Of a stretch of DNA of 64,000 nt, positions 31,001 to 44,279 are shown piece after piece (the first letter of the stretch is position 1; each line of letters starts with the position of its first letter). This DNA comes from Centrapalus pauciflorus (taxonomy: Eukaryota; Streptophyta; Magnoliopsida; Asterales; Asteraceae). The translations under genes were made by a program, and so were the position numbers. The notes beneath the pieces are model-generated. The model was not told the DNA's origin. It saw only the letters and a list, made by a program, of their open reading frames with translations, and ran no database searches. Location: NCBI GenBank assembly GCA_020465985.1, contig JAANYP010003832.1:62001-126000 (forward strand), in the 5' to 3' direction.

Positions 31001-33302
31001 ATTGTTCCTTGATTACTTAATTGTATGTTAGGAACGTATGATAAACACTGCTGAAACTGGACAACTGCTACTGCATGTTCCTTGATTACTTGCATTGCAC
31101 AGGACCGCTGTGAGTGACAGATTGCACTACTTACTTGCGTATGTTTTGGTACTTATTGGTGATTGTTAGTGACTTGTATGGAAACATCTGTTGCTGCTTA
31201 TTCCTTGATTACTTAATTGTATGTTAGGAACGTATGTTAGACACTGCTGAAACTGGACAACTGCTACTGCACGTTCTTTGATTACTTGCATTGCTCAGGA
31301 CCGCTGTGAGTGGTAGATTGCATTACTTACTTGCATATGTTTCGGTACTTATTGGTGATTCTTACTGACTTGTATGGAAACATCCGCTGCTCCTTGTTCC
31401 TTGATTACTTAATTATATGCTAGGAACGTATGATAGACACTGCTGAAACTAGACAACTGCTGTTGCATGGTCCTTGATTACTTGCATTGCTCAGGTTCGC
31501 TGTGAGTGACAGATTATATTCCTTTCTTGCATATGTTTCGGTACTTATTGGTGATTGTTACTGACTTGTATGAAACATCTGATGCAGTTTGTTCCTTGAT
31601 TACTTAATTGTATGCTAGGAACGTTTGATAGACACTGCTGAAACTAGACAACTGTTGTTTCATGGTCCTTGATTACTTGCATTGCTCAGGACCGCTGTGA
31701 GGGACAGATTATATTCCTTACTTGCATATGTTTCGGTACTTATTGGTGATTGTTACTGACTTGTATGAAACATCTGATGCAGTTTGTTCCTTGATTACTT
31801 AATTGTATGCTAGGAACGTATGATAGACACTGCTGAAACAGGACAACTGCTGCCGCATGTTCCTTGATTACTGGCACTACTCAGGACCGCTGTGAGTGAC
31901 AGATTGCATTACTTACTTGCATATGTTTCGGTACTTATTGATGATTGTTATCAACTTGTATGAAACATCTGATGCAGTTTGTTCCTTGATTACTTAATTG
32001 TATGCTAGTAACGTATGATAGACACTGCTGTAAGTGGACAACAGCTGCTGCGTGTTCCTTGTTACTTGCATTTCTCAGGACCGCTGTGAGTGACAGATTG
32101 CACTACTTACTTGCATATGTTTCGGTACTTATTGGTGATTGCTACTGACTTATATGGAAACATCTGCTGCTGCTTATTCCTTGATTACTTAATTGTATGT
32201 TAGGAACGTATGATAGACACTGCTGAAACTGGACAACTGCTAATGCATGTTCCTTGATTACTTGCATTGCTCAGGACAGCTGTGAGTGAAAGATTGCATT
32301 ACTTACTTGCATATGTTTCGGTACTTATTGGTGATTGAAATTGACTTGTATGGAAAAATCTGTTGCTGCTTGTTCCATGATTAATTAATTGTATCCTAGG
32401 AACGTATGATAGACACTGCTGAAACTAGACAACTGTAGCTGCATGTTCCTTGATTACTTGCAATGCTCAGGACTGCTGTGAGTGACGGATTGCATTACTT
32501 ACTTGCATATGTTTCGTTACTTATTAGTGATTGTTACCGACTTGTATGGAAACATCTGTTGCTGCTTGTTCCTTGATTACTTAATTGTATGCTAGGAACG
32601 TATGATAGACAGTGCTGAAACTAGACAATTGTTGTTGCATGGTCCTTGATTACTTGCATTGGTCAGGACCGCTCTGAGTGACAGATTACATTACTTACTT
32701 GCGTACGCTTCGGTACTTATTGGTGATTGTTACTGACTTCTATGAAACATCTGATGCAGTTTGTTCCTTGATTACTTAATTGTATGCTAGTAACATATGA
32801 TAGACACTGCTGTAAGTGGACAACAGCTGCTGCATGTTCCTTGTTACTTGTATTGCTCAGGACCGCTGTGAGTGACAGATTGCATTACTTACTTGCATAT
32901 ATTCCGGTACTTATTGGTGATTGATACTGACTTGTATGGAAACATCTGCTGCTGCTTGTTCCTTGATTACTTAATTGTATGTTAGGAACGTATGATAGAC
33001 ACTGATGAAACTGGACAACTGCTGCAGCATGTTCCTTGATTACTTGCATTGCTCCAGACCGCTGTGAGTAACAGATTGCATTATTTACTTGCTTATGTTT
33101 CGGTACTTATTGGTGATTGTTACTGACTTGAATGGAAACATCTGCTGCTGCTTGTTCCTTGATTACTTAATTGTATGTTAGGAACGTATGATAGACACTG
33201 CTGAAACTGAACAACTGCTGCTGCATGTTCCTTGATTACTTGCATTTCTAAGGACCGCTGCGAGTGACAGATTGCACTACTTACTTGCATATGTTTCGGT
33301 GC
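25021..33302 (+). repeat. Satellite array, right block (about 42 monomers of 194-196 bp) with higher-order structure
   Basis: The word GGACCGCTGTGAG recurs at 25051, 25247, 25442, 25637, 25831 and 26027, a period of 194-196 bp. Monomers contain GTTTCGGTACTTATTGG, CCTTGATTACTTAATTG and AGGAACGTATGATAGAC boxes. A marked variant (GCACGTTCTTTG with GAGTGATAG) occurs at 25022, 26585, 27754, 29510 and 31269, spaced 1563, 1169, 1756 and 1759 bp. This indicates a 9-monomer higher-order repeat with 8- and 6-monomer relatives. Short minus-strand ORFs of about 69 codons (27028, 30343, 30539, 30735) are repeat by-products. Confidence 0.95.
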
Positions 33303-33359
33303 TGTAACAACTGGCCTAAAAAAAAAAATAAGGTATGAAACTCAAAAAAATTAAACTAA

Positions 33360-33835
33360 TATAAAACTCGAATAATGAAGTAATAAACTCGAATGAAGTT
33401 ATATGAATCTCGAATCATATAATCAATAAACTCGAATGGTGTTGTATGAATCCCGATGAAAGAAGTAATAAACTCGAATAATGATATAATGAAACTCGAT
33501 TAGTAAAGATCTAAACTCGAATAACACTTTGATGAAACTCGAATAAAGAAACAATTTTCTCGGATGATGCAGTATAAAACTCGAATGATGAAGATACAAA
33601 TCTCGATTTCTAAGGGATGAAACGCGAATAAAGAAACATAAAACTCGAACAGTTAAACAAAGAAACTCGATTAAAGAAGCAAGAAACTCGGGCAATGTTG
33701 TATAAAACTCGACTATAGCTATATGAAACTCGAATGACAAAGGCGTAAAACTCGATCAAAGTGTGATAAAACTCGGGCATAATGTTATAAAACTCGATTG
33801 ACACTGCAACAAACTCGATTCACACTTGAATCGAG
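33360..33835 (+). repeat. Array of AAACTCGAAT words in the solo LTR
   Basis: About twenty copies of ACTCGA or near variants, mostly about 20 bp apart, across 475 bp. The minus-strand ORFs over this stretch (33423, 33610) arise from the repeat and are not genes. Confidence 0.85.
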
Positions 33836-33862
33836 TTTAACATTCCAGAAAAATTTTCTAAG

Positions 33863-33970
<108 letters not shown>

Positions 33971-34247
33971 TATTTATTACTACCACCTTTTCGTGCATGC
34001 TTTTGTACTTTTATTGATATAAAATTTGAAAACCCATACTACTTATCACCCTAAAAAGTAAGTTGTCCTTTAAAGGACAACTAGATGTACTTTTGTATTA
34101 TTATATTAATAAATAATATACAACATACAATCATAACAATCGGCCACACCTTTTTGATAAACACTCAACCGGTTTTACCTTTTCACTTTTCATCATCATA
34201 ATTATTTTAAATTTCTTTATCATTAATTTAAATAACCGATTTTTCTT

Positions 34248-34257
34248 CTATAAGTAG
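34248..34257 (+). promoter_or_regulatory. TATA-like box of solo LTR
   Basis: CTATAAGTAG, in the same position relative to the LTR body as CTATAAATAG in element E. Confidence 0.5.
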
Positions 34258-35517
34258 AAGCCAACACCCATTTTCAAAAATCACACCAACACACATATTC
34301 TCTCAAGAAAGAAAATCGGCCAACCATATTTAAGGATTTCAAGTGTTCTTCAAACATTTGTAAGTTTTCTTATTTAGCTTATTTTCCACCTTAAAAATTT
34401 ATCAAACAGACAGAGCCTTATGTATATTACCAACCACAAACACTTAAATAAATTTTATACTTTTTCACTAGCACACTGTTCTCTTATAACCACTCGTAAA
34501 TCATCATGCCAAAATTTTATATATATGCTCTATTTTCATGCACATGCACATGCTCATAGATACATGTATAATTATGAATATATGTATATATATATGTATA
34601 CATATATACGTGAGTATGCATGCATGCAGCAAATTATTTTTAGAAATAAATATCTATAAATCGATATTCACATATAAAATCCTACGAAATTAATTATACA
34701 TCACCCCCAAGTACATAAAATATTCAAACACGTATTATGATGATATTACCCGAACTCGTAAAAATATTAGGACGAGTCTCAACCATTCAAACAAGTGTTC
34801 AACTCAGATCCAAAAACATCATCAAAAATCTACAAGGTGAGTCTTCATAGTCCCATTTTCACATTACTATGTTTTGGGATGAAATGCATGCTTCGTTTTT
34901 ATATGGACACAAAAACTTCTCGATTCTATTATGTATTACATATGTGATTTCCGCCCTTATATCATGAAATCGTTAGTTGCATTTGTTTGCAAGCGCGAAT
35001 ATATTGTGGATAGATCTATTGGGAGTCATGTCCCCCACTCGGGTTAGTGGTTTAGCTAACTGCGGGTGCATATATATTCAACACACGGTATTACGTATGG
35101 GAATACTGCTCGGGGCAAACTCATTCTAATTAAGCTTCGGTGACATGATGGTTTATGTAATACATCTCATGGAATTTATGATTTTATAAATTCAACTCAT
35201 CTGATAATGTCCATACAACTGGTCTTTTCGCGTAAACCTATGAACTCACCAACAATTTTTGTTGACGTATTTTAGTATGTATTTTCAGGTAATTAAGGCA
35301 AGTGTGCCTTCGGATACACCAACTTTCAAGCTTCCGCATTTCATGAAGTCGCTTGCATATTTCGAAACTAACGGAGATTCGACTGCATTATTTTTGGACG
35401 CATTAATTATGTATCAGAATCTCTGTATTACGCGAACTTCATTCCTTTCATTTTGTAAAACATTACTACATTTTTAAATTTTAATGATGTAATATTTCGA
35501 AAACGTCCATATAGTGG

Positions 35518-35522
35518 TCGTT
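35518..35522. repeat. Target-site duplication of element E (left copy, TCGTT)
   Basis: TCGTT directly before element E and again at 44275-44279 directly after it. Confidence 0.9.
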
Positions 35523-37962
35523 TGTCACACCCTGCTACCTTGGTTGGCAGCGAGACGTGACGAGTGCGGAAGCGTAACCATAATTATAACGAACGACCAC
35601 TATATGGACGTTTTCGAAATATTACGACATTAAAATTTAAAAATGTATTAATGTTTTACAAAATGAAAGGAATGAAGTTCGCGTAATACAGAGATTCTGA
35701 AACATAATTAATGCGTCCAAAAATAATGCAGTCAAATCTCCGTTAGTTTTCGAAATATGCATGCGACTCCATGAAATGCGGAAGCTTGAAAGTTGGTGTA
35801 TCCGAAGGCACACTTGCCTTAATTACCTGAAAATACATACTAAAATACGTCAACAAAAATTGTTGGTGAGCTCATAGGTTTACGCGAAAAGACCAGTTGT
35901 ATGGACATTATCAGATGAGTTGAATTTATAAAATCATAAATTCCGTGTATGTATTACATAAACCATCATGCAACCGAAGCTTAATTAGAATGAGTTTGCC
36001 CTGTGCAGTATTCCCATACGTAATACCGTGTGTTGAATATATATGCACTCGCTGTTAGCCGAACCGAGCTAACACGAATGGGGGACATGACTCCCAATAG
36101 ATCTATCCACAATATACTCGCGCTTACAAATAAATGCAATTAACGGTTCATGATATAAGGGCTGATGGAATCCGAACATGTAATACATATAAGAAATAAA
36201 CAGTTTTGATGTCCATATGAAAAACAGTGCATGTATTTCCACCCCAATAGATAGTGAAAAATAGGGGCTATGAAGACTCACCGAACTTGTGATGGCAAAA
36301 CGACGCGCAAAAATGCAAAAGTGCGTTGTTTGATGGGTGATGAAACCGGAGGTGTTTAACCGAGTCCTAAATGATGATAAGGACTTAATATCACTAATAT
36401 ATGATAATATGTATATTTATAGATTTTTATGTCTTAAATCACCCAACATTACAAGTTTATAAATAAGATTTGCTTAAAACGTCAAGTTTATATATATATA
36501 ATTTTCCAGCTTTTTCGGAGGTTTTTCGGCCTACTTTGAGGCTGTTTTTGACCAAGCTCCAAAATGTTTTAGACTTTGGTTTTCTAGGACATTAAACTAC
36601 TATATACAAAGGATTTTTAGAATCAAGAACGGCCATTTTTCGAGTTGTTTAGGTTGGTGAAAAATCTCGTTAAAAACGCTATGTTGGCCATTTTTGAGCT
36701 GTCAAACTTTCGGTTTCTCAAATAATTTCTGGAGGTCTTAAACTTCAAAATAAATTATGAAAAATTGCAGATCTATAGTTAAGACATAGATCTAACTTTT
36801 GAGACAAGAATCAACTCATTTCGTTGAGTTATGAATTAGTTATGATTTTCAAAAGTCGATACAAATATTCTGCCGAAATTCCGTAGTTTATAAATTTAAA
36901 ACAACTTATGATTCTTGTTGTTTATTTAAAGACAACTTGTTTAAAAGCCATAATAGTTATAAAACCACATATATAACACATGTTTTCATAATATTAACAT
37001 GCTTATAATGTGTTCATATATTCATAAACACATTTAAAGAAACAACTTAAAAATAACAACTAGAAACTTATAAACTTGAGTTTTTATGAAACTTGTTGTT
37101 GTAGGTGATTATATATATTATGCAAGACTTATATAAACTTAAATATATGATGAAATAAGTTAGTATTTACTTACTTTGATGTATTTGGAGTATGAAATTG
37201 AGAAGAAGTTGGAACTCTTGCAAGATTTGAACCAAGAACACTAGAAGTTCACCAAGAACACTTGAATTTCACCAAGAACACTTGAATGAAAAAGTTTGTA
37301 GTGTGTGTGTGTGTGTGTTGGATCCGGTTTTGAGAGGAGAGAAAGAGATATTTTGGTGTGAAAATAATGAAAAGGAAGCCCTCTATTTATAGGCAAAGTC
37401 TTGGTCTTTCAAATTGAGGTGGAGTGTAAGATCATGTTGAAATGAAAGGAGAATGGGGTGTGAAAGATTTGATTATGAAAGGTTATGGAGTTGGGAATTA
37501 AAAAATTGAAATCAAATCTTGGGTAGTACTACCCTATGACCAGATTTTTATGGATTATTTTCATGTTATTATATATTTTTTTTTTGTATAAAAGTATTTA
37601 GAATGTATTCTTGTATTTCCCTTTTCTTGTAAATTCATAAATACTTTTGAATGCATTGTTTTAATGAATTTTTTTAGTCTTGCATAATTAATGTTAAGTA
37701 ATTGTATTAGTGTATGATTAGTGTCACTAATCATAATTTAATTATGTACTTAGTTGAATTAATCCCTCATATCGTAAATTGATCGGATTAATTGATTTCC
37801 CGATTCATCGCACCGATGAATTTGATTCTAATTGAGTTGAATTTTCTAATAAACCTTGTTAATCACTTGATTAATATCTAATGACCACTGATTAGCCTAT
37901 AATTGACTATTAAATACATATTAGGTCATTGTTGCTATCATGGTTTAGTGCCGGATGTTACA
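35523..37962 (-). repeat. 3' LTR of element E (left in window)
   Basis: Runs from TGTCACACC to GGATGTTACA on the plus strand (TGTAACATCC start on the minus strand). The TATA box CTATAAATAG is at 37383-37392 on the minus strand. Near-identical to 41840-44274. A GT microsatellite lies at about 37300-37318. Confidence 0.93.
37383..37392 (-). promoter_or_regulatory. TATA box of 3' LTR E
   Basis: CTATAAATAG on the minus strand, upstream of the leader. The twin is at 43693-43702 in the 5' LTR. Confidence 0.6.
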
Positions 37963-37963
37963 G

Positions 37964-37973
37964 TCTCCCCCTG
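37964..37973 (-). other. Polypurine tract of element E
   Basis: AGGGGGAGAC on the minus strand directly precedes the LTR start. Confidence 0.8.
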
Positions 37974-37995
37974 TTAAGGGAATTTCGTCCCGAAA

Positions 37996-40900
37996 TTAGC
38001 TCGTGTTCTCCACTTCTTGAGTACTTGAGAACAGGTGTGGGTATTTTTCTCGGAACTGATCCTCGCGTTCCCACGTAAACTCAGGACCTCACTTAGAGTT
38101 CCATCTGACTTTTATTATCGGGATCCGGCTGTGCTTTAGTTTCTTGACTTCGCGGTCCATTATTTCTACAGGTTGCTCAATGAAGTTCAACTTATCGTCT
38201 AACTCCAGCTCGTCCATGGGTATAACGAGTGATTCATTAGCCAGACACTTCTTAAGATTGGACACGTGGAAGGTATTATGAACGTTATTAAGCTCTGGGG
38301 GCAGGTCGAGTTGGTAAGCTACCGGGCCAATTCTTTTGGTGATCTTGAATGGTCCGATATAACGAGGATTGAGTTTTCCTCATTTCCCAAAACGGATTAC
38401 GCCCTTCCAAGGCGAGAGTTTCATTGGTACTCGTTCTCCTAATTAGAATTCAAGGGATTTTCTTCCTACATCTGCATAACTTTCTGACAATTGCGGGCAA
38501 CTTTTAGTCAGTTCCGCAATCGTACTATCCTTTCGGTAATTTTGTGAATGATCTTAACGCCAATGATTTGGCCGTTTCCCACTTCTTCCCAATAAATTGG
38601 TGATCGACACTTTTGCCCGTAGAGGGCCTCAAACGGAGCAGCTTTAGTACTTGAGTGATAGCTATTGTAGTACGATAATTCCACTAAGGCAAATAAGTAT
38701 CCATTACACAGGCTCTTAATGTACGTTCTAGGGTTTGGATCGTTCTATTATTCTGACCATTGGTCTGAGAGTGATATGTGGTACTCAGGTCCAGGTTTTT
38801 ATCCACAGTTGGCTATAATAATTGCCAAAAGCTTAGCTGTAGATCTGCTATCCATATCAAAATGATTATAATAGGCACTCCGTGTCCGGAGACGACTTCC
38901 TTGAGGTACGTTTGGACTAGCTTATTCATCCTGATGTTCTTCTTGATTGGTAGGAACGCGCGGATTTTGTTAGGTTGTCGACTATTACCCAAATGGTTTC
39001 TGATGGTTTATCTTAACTTTGGAGCGTGTTAGGAATTTTCTGACCGATTTGGCAAGTCATTCTTCATGATAGGCCACCCGTATAGTTTCTTAAGGTCATG
39101 ATACATTTTATTGGATCCGGGGTGAACGACATATCTTAATTTGTGTCCTTCATCCATAGCCAGCTTTCTTATTCCACCAAACAGAGTAATCAGATTCTAT
39201 TCATGAATTATCGATTTTTATTAGCCCTTATTCTAAACTATTTATCCACTTGTACTCTTAACGGCTTAGCTCCTTAGTTTTCCTCAGGTGATAACGAATT
39301 TTCACGGTTGCCATTACATATTAGTTCCATCCAACGGTACTACTTCGTATTCGACTCTTTCTGGTTCAAGATGTGTTGGAGGCTCTTATGGTCTGTGAAT
39401 ACAATACACTTCATACCGTACAACTATTGTCTCCAAGGATTAAGACTACTGCTTCAAGATCCAGATCATGTGTTGTGTAAATCACCTAGTGAACCTTAAG
39501 TTTTCATAAAGTATAAGCTATGTCCCTATTTTTCTATATAGGCCCATTGTGTGAAGCGTCACAGTAATCTACAAATTTCTCGTTCCTCTTAAGTATGGAC
39601 AAAATAGGCGCGCTGCACAGTTTGTGCTTTAATAACTGGAATGATGTCTCCTGATCCTTGCTCCAATCATACTTAATGTCTTTTCGGGTCAGTTTTGTTA
39701 GAGTTCTGGTGGTCTTTGAGAAAATTGCTTATAATAAGTGGCAAGTCTTAAGGACTGTCGTATCTCTATGGGGGTTCTAAGAGTTGACCAATTCCTGATA
39801 GCCTTGATCTTTGCGGGGTCGACTTGGATTCCTTTACTATTGTTCACATGACCGAGGGATTTCACCTCTCCTAACCAAAAGTCAAATTTAGAAAGCTTAG
39901 CATATAGTTGTTCTTTCTCCGATAATTCCAGAATCAGTCTTAAATGTTGCTCATGCTCCTTTCGTTTCGTGAGTAGATTAAAAGTCATTCATGAATACAA
40001 TCACGAATTTGTCTAAATAAGGTTTGCACACCCGATGAGGTCCATGAGTACCGTTGGGGACACTGGTTAATCCAAACGGCATTAATAGGAATTTATGATG
40101 ACCGAAACGGAATCTGAAAGCTGTCTTTGGAATATCTTTCTTGTGAACTCTAACCTGATGATAACCAGACCTAAGGACGATCTTCGAATAGAAGCTTAAT
40201 TCTTGGAGTTTTGTCAAACAAGTCATTGATCCTTGGAAGTGGGTATTGGTTCTTTTAGCTTATTTAATTTCTCGGTAATTGATGCACATCCCGAAAGTTC
40301 CATCCTTCTCCATTATGAACAAAACTGGAGCTCCTCCAAAGCCAGGAACTCGGTTTGATAGGCCCTTTTGCTAAGAGCTCCTATAGTTGGTTGGACGATT
40401 CTTACACTATTGATGGGGCTAATCGGCATGGTGCTCGAGCCACTGGTACCGCACCTGATACTAGGCCTATTTTTGAATTTGACTTGCCTCGATGTTGGGA
40501 GTTCAGGTAAGTGTTCTGGAAAAACTTTGGGGTAACCATAAATAATAAGAATATTTTCGAGCCGCTTTCCCTTTGGCTCCCTCTCTATCAACACTTCAGG
40601 GTCCTAATGCTAGAGATGATGCTTACTTTGGTATTTCTTGCTTCGCGTTGGACGGTAAGGACCTTCTTATTGGCTAAAGGTATATGAACTATGTTCTTGT
40701 TGCATACTATTTCCTCACGATTTTCGATAGCCAATCCATGCCTATGACCATGTAAACACTTCCCAGTTTGATGGGTATCATGTCTGTTTCAAAGAGTCGG
40801 CCTACTAATTCTAAGGAGCATCCTCGACTTATATTATTTGTCTTAAGCGTCTCACTGTCATCAACCTCAATAGCATAAGTAGCACTTAATGGAATTTATC

Positions 40901-41680
40901 AGCTTCGTGAACTTAGTGGATATAAAGCTCTTATCAGCACCAGTATCAAATAGTAGAAATGCATAAGTGGTATCTAATGGGGTAAGAGGATAAGTCTACG
41001 GGTTTGAAATTTCTTAGGCAGATAGTCACAGCTTTATCTATTCCTACGCAGAGTTGTAGTTAAAACTTAATTCCTCATAAAAGTTCTTGATACTTAATCT
41101 TTGTATGTGATATGGTCAAAATTTTTTTGATAAATTCTTAAGCCTTATTTACCCTAAGATATATCAGATAGTAAAGCCTAGATAAATACTATAAAATGGT
41201 AGAAGGGTACTAAGTATGAGATGCCTCTGGGGTTTCCTCGTACTCCAGAGTGTTAAGTCGTTGGGTTAGTTCTGCATTGCGGGTTTTGTGCTCCGCTAAG
41301 CGTTGTCACAATTTGTTGATTCCGTCTGGTTGAATCGCCTGTTTATTCTGGTTGGCCTAAGGTTTATTGGTGGTTTGCATTGCCTCCTGCTTAATCCTTG
41401 CAAAGATCTCACTGACCTCTTGGTGGATTTTGTCGAAATTGGAGGTCAGGTCTGGCGGCCCCTGCCACCAACAGAGACATTGTTTGTTACGTAGGTTTCT
41501 GGGTAAGTGTCGGCACTTGAGAGGAAGATGGTGTTCTGACTTCAAACTGGATTTGGATCCCCTCTTCGTTTCTCCACTCTTGGAGAGTGTGAGGTATCCA
41601 TCCCCACTGTCCTATGCTTGCCCGTTACTACTGCGGCGGGCTTGGCTGATGGGCAGGTACCGGGATAGACTCCCGTTGTG
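37996..41680 (-). pseudogene. pol: Degenerate gag-pol remnant of element E
   Basis: Read on the minus strand: a short gag remnant (about 41357-41680), then protease with an FDTGAD active site (DTG codons at 40939-40947). An FPEHLPELP linker (40313-40594) and RT (39978-40226, SGYHQ and PFGLT) follow. The RT catalytic site reads FMND instead of FIDD. Next come the RT connection (39698-39988), integrase pieces (for example FEALYGQKCRSPIYWEE near 38590-38630) and a chromodomain-like end (FTWERED, KYPHLF) stopping at 37996. The chromodomain itself carries a TGA. Fragments lie in different frames. The gag CCHC knuckles are not seen. Confidence 0.85.
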
Positions 41681-41823
41681 CTAGTCACACCCTTTCCCTA
41701 GGGGTGAATTTCGATATGTTATTGTCATCAGGGTCCATATATGTGTTCACAGTTCTTGAAGAAAGTTTAGTTTTTGTAACAGTTATAGTCTAGTAACTAA
41801 TGCAACCTAGTTCACTATAACCT

Positions 41824-41836
41824 GGCTCTGATACCA
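41824..41836 (-). other. Primer-binding site of element E
   Basis: TGGTATCAGAGCC on the minus strand, three bases from the 5' LTR, complementary to initiator tRNA-Met. Confidence 0.88.
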
Positions 41837-41839
41837 ATC

Positions 41840-44274
41840 TGTCACACCCTGCTACCTTGGTTGGCAGCGAGACGTGACGAGTGCGGAAGCGTAACCATAA
41901 TTATAACGAACGACCACTATATGGACGTTTTCGAAATATTACGACATTAAAATTTAAAAATGTATTAATGTTTTACAAAATGAAAGGAATGAAGTTCGCG
42001 TAATACAGAGATTCTGAAACATAATTAATGCGTCCAAAAATAATGCAGTCAAATCTCCGTTAGTTTTCGAAATATGCATGCGACTCCATGAAATGCGGAA
42101 GCTTGAAAGTTGGTGTATCCGAAGGCACACTTGCCTTAATTACCTGAAAATACATACTAAAATACGTCAACAAAAATTGTTGGTGAGCTCATAGGTTTAC
42201 GCGAAAAGACCAGTTGTATGGACATTATCAGATGAGTTGAATTTATAAAATCATAAATTCCGTGTATGTATTACATAAACCATCATGCAACCGAAGCTTA
42301 ATTAGAATGAGTTTGCCCTGTGCAGTATTCCCATACGTAATACCGTGTGTTGAATATATATGCACTCGCTGTTAGCCGAACCGAGCTAACACGAATGGGG
42401 GACATGACTCCCAATAGATCTATCCACAATATACTCGCGCTTACAAATAAATGCAATTAACGGTTCATGATATAAGGGCTGATGGAATCCGAACATGTAA
42501 TACATATAAGAAATAAACAGTTTTGATGTCCATATGAAAAACAGTGCATGTATTTCCACCCCAATAGATAGTGAAAAATAGGGGCTATGAAGACTCACCG
42601 AACTTGTGATGGCAAAACGACGCGCAAAAATGCAAAAGTGCGTTGTTTGATGGGTGATGAAACCGGAGGTGTTTAACCGAGTCCTAAATGATGATAAGGA
42701 CTTAATATCACTATGATAATATGTATATTTATAGATTTTTATGTCTTAAATCACCCAACATTACAAGTTTATAAATAAGATTTGCTTAAAACGTCAAGTA
42801 TATATATATATATAATTTTCCAGCTTTTTCGGAGGTTTTTCGGCCTACTTTGAGGCTGTTTTTGACCAAGCTCCAAAATGTTTTAGACTTTGGTTTTCTA
42901 GGACATTAAACTACTATATACAAAGGATTTTTAGAATCAAGAACGACCATTTTTCGAGTTGTTTAGGTTGGTGAAAAATCTCGTTAAAAACGCTATGTTG
43001 GCCATTTTTGAGCTGTCAAACTTTCGGTTTCTCAAATAATTTCTGGAGGTCTTAAACTTCAAAATAAATTATGAAAAATTGCAGATCTATAGTTAAGACA
43101 TAGATCTAACTTTTGAGACAAGAATCAACTCATTTCGTTGAGTTATGAATTAGTTATGATTTTTCAAAGTCGATACAAATATTCTGCCGAAATTCCGTAG
43201 TTTATAAATTTAAAACAACTTATGATTCTTGTTGTTTATTTAAAGACAACTTGTTTAAAAGCCATAATAGTTATAAAACCACATATATAACACATGTTTT
43301 CATAATATTAACATGCTTATAATGTGTTCATATATTCATAAACACATTTAAAGAAACAACTTAAAAATAACAACTAGAAACTTATAAACTTGAGTTTTTA
43401 TGAAACTTGTTGTTGTAGGTGATTATATATATTATGCAAGACTTATATAAACTTAAATATATGATGAAATAAGTTAGTATTTACTTACTTTGATGTATTT
43501 GGAGTATGAAATTGAGAAGAAGTTGGAACTCTTGCAAGATTTGAACCAAGAACACTAGAAGTTCACCAAGAACACTTGAATTTCACCAAGAACACTTGAA
43601 TGAAAAGGTTTGTAGTGTGTGTGTGTGTTGGATCCGGTTTTGAGAGGAGAGAAAGAGATATTTTGGTGTGAAAATAATGAAAAGGAAGCCCTCTATTTAT
43701 AGGCAAAGTCTTGGTCTTTCAAATTGAGGTGGAGTGTAAGATCATGTTGAAATGAAAGGAGAATGGGGTGTGAAAGATTTGATTATGAAAGGTTATGGAG
43801 TTGGGAATTAAAAAATTGAAATCAAATATTGGGTAGTACTACCCTATGACCAGATTTTTATGGATTATTTTCATGTATTATATATATATATTTTTTTGTA
43901 TAAAAGTATTTAGAATGTATTCTTGTATTTCCCTTTTCTTGTAAATTCATAAATACTTTTGAATGCATTGTTTTAATGAATTGTTTTAGTCTTGCATAAT
44001 TAATGTTAAGTAATTGTATTAGTGTATGATTAGTGTCACTAATCATAATTTAATTATGTACTTAGTTGAATTAATCCCTCATATCGTAAATTGATCGGAT
44101 TAATTGATTTCCCGATTCATCGCACCGATGAATTTGATTCTAATTGAGTTGAATTTTCTAATAAACCTTGTTAATCACTTGATTAATATCTAATGACCAC
44201 TGATTAGCCTATAATTGACTATTAAATACATATTAGGTCATTGTTGCTATCATGGTTTAGTGCCGGATGTTACA
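41840..44274 (-). repeat. 5' LTR of element E (right in window)
   Basis: 2,435 bp, near-identical to the LTR at 35523-37962. Differences are mostly in TA/GT/T-run lengths plus a few substitutions. TATA box at 43693-43702 on the minus strand. The 62-70-codon ORFs inside both LTRs (36069, 42386, 43858) are not supported as genes. Confidence 0.93.
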
Positions 44275-44279
44275 TCGTT

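Larger units (their letters stand above)
35523..44274 (-). mobile_element. Ty3/gypsy chromodomain element 'E', minus strand, with degenerate coding region
   Basis: Two LTRs (2,440 and 2,435 bp, differing at a handful of bases and in microsatellite lengths) flank a 3.9-kb interior. On the minus strand the primer-binding site is at 41824-41836 and the polypurine tract AGGGGGAGAC abuts the LTR at 37963. The element is flanked by TCGTT duplications and sits about 75 bp from the 3' end of a related solo LTR. The interior retains recognisable protease, RT, RNase H, integrase and chromodomain in the right order but is full of stops and frameshifts. Most of gag is missing. The contrast between young LTRs and a dead interior is notable. 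Confidence 0.93.

Noticed and set aside
25021..33302. Possible CRISPR-like array
   Set aside because: Repeats are contiguous ~196-bp monomers without unique spacers, in a plant genome.
38778..41684. Plus-strand ORFs within element E (38778, 39308, 41303, 41367)
   Set aside because: They are antisense to the recognisable minus-strand pol remnant and show no domain.
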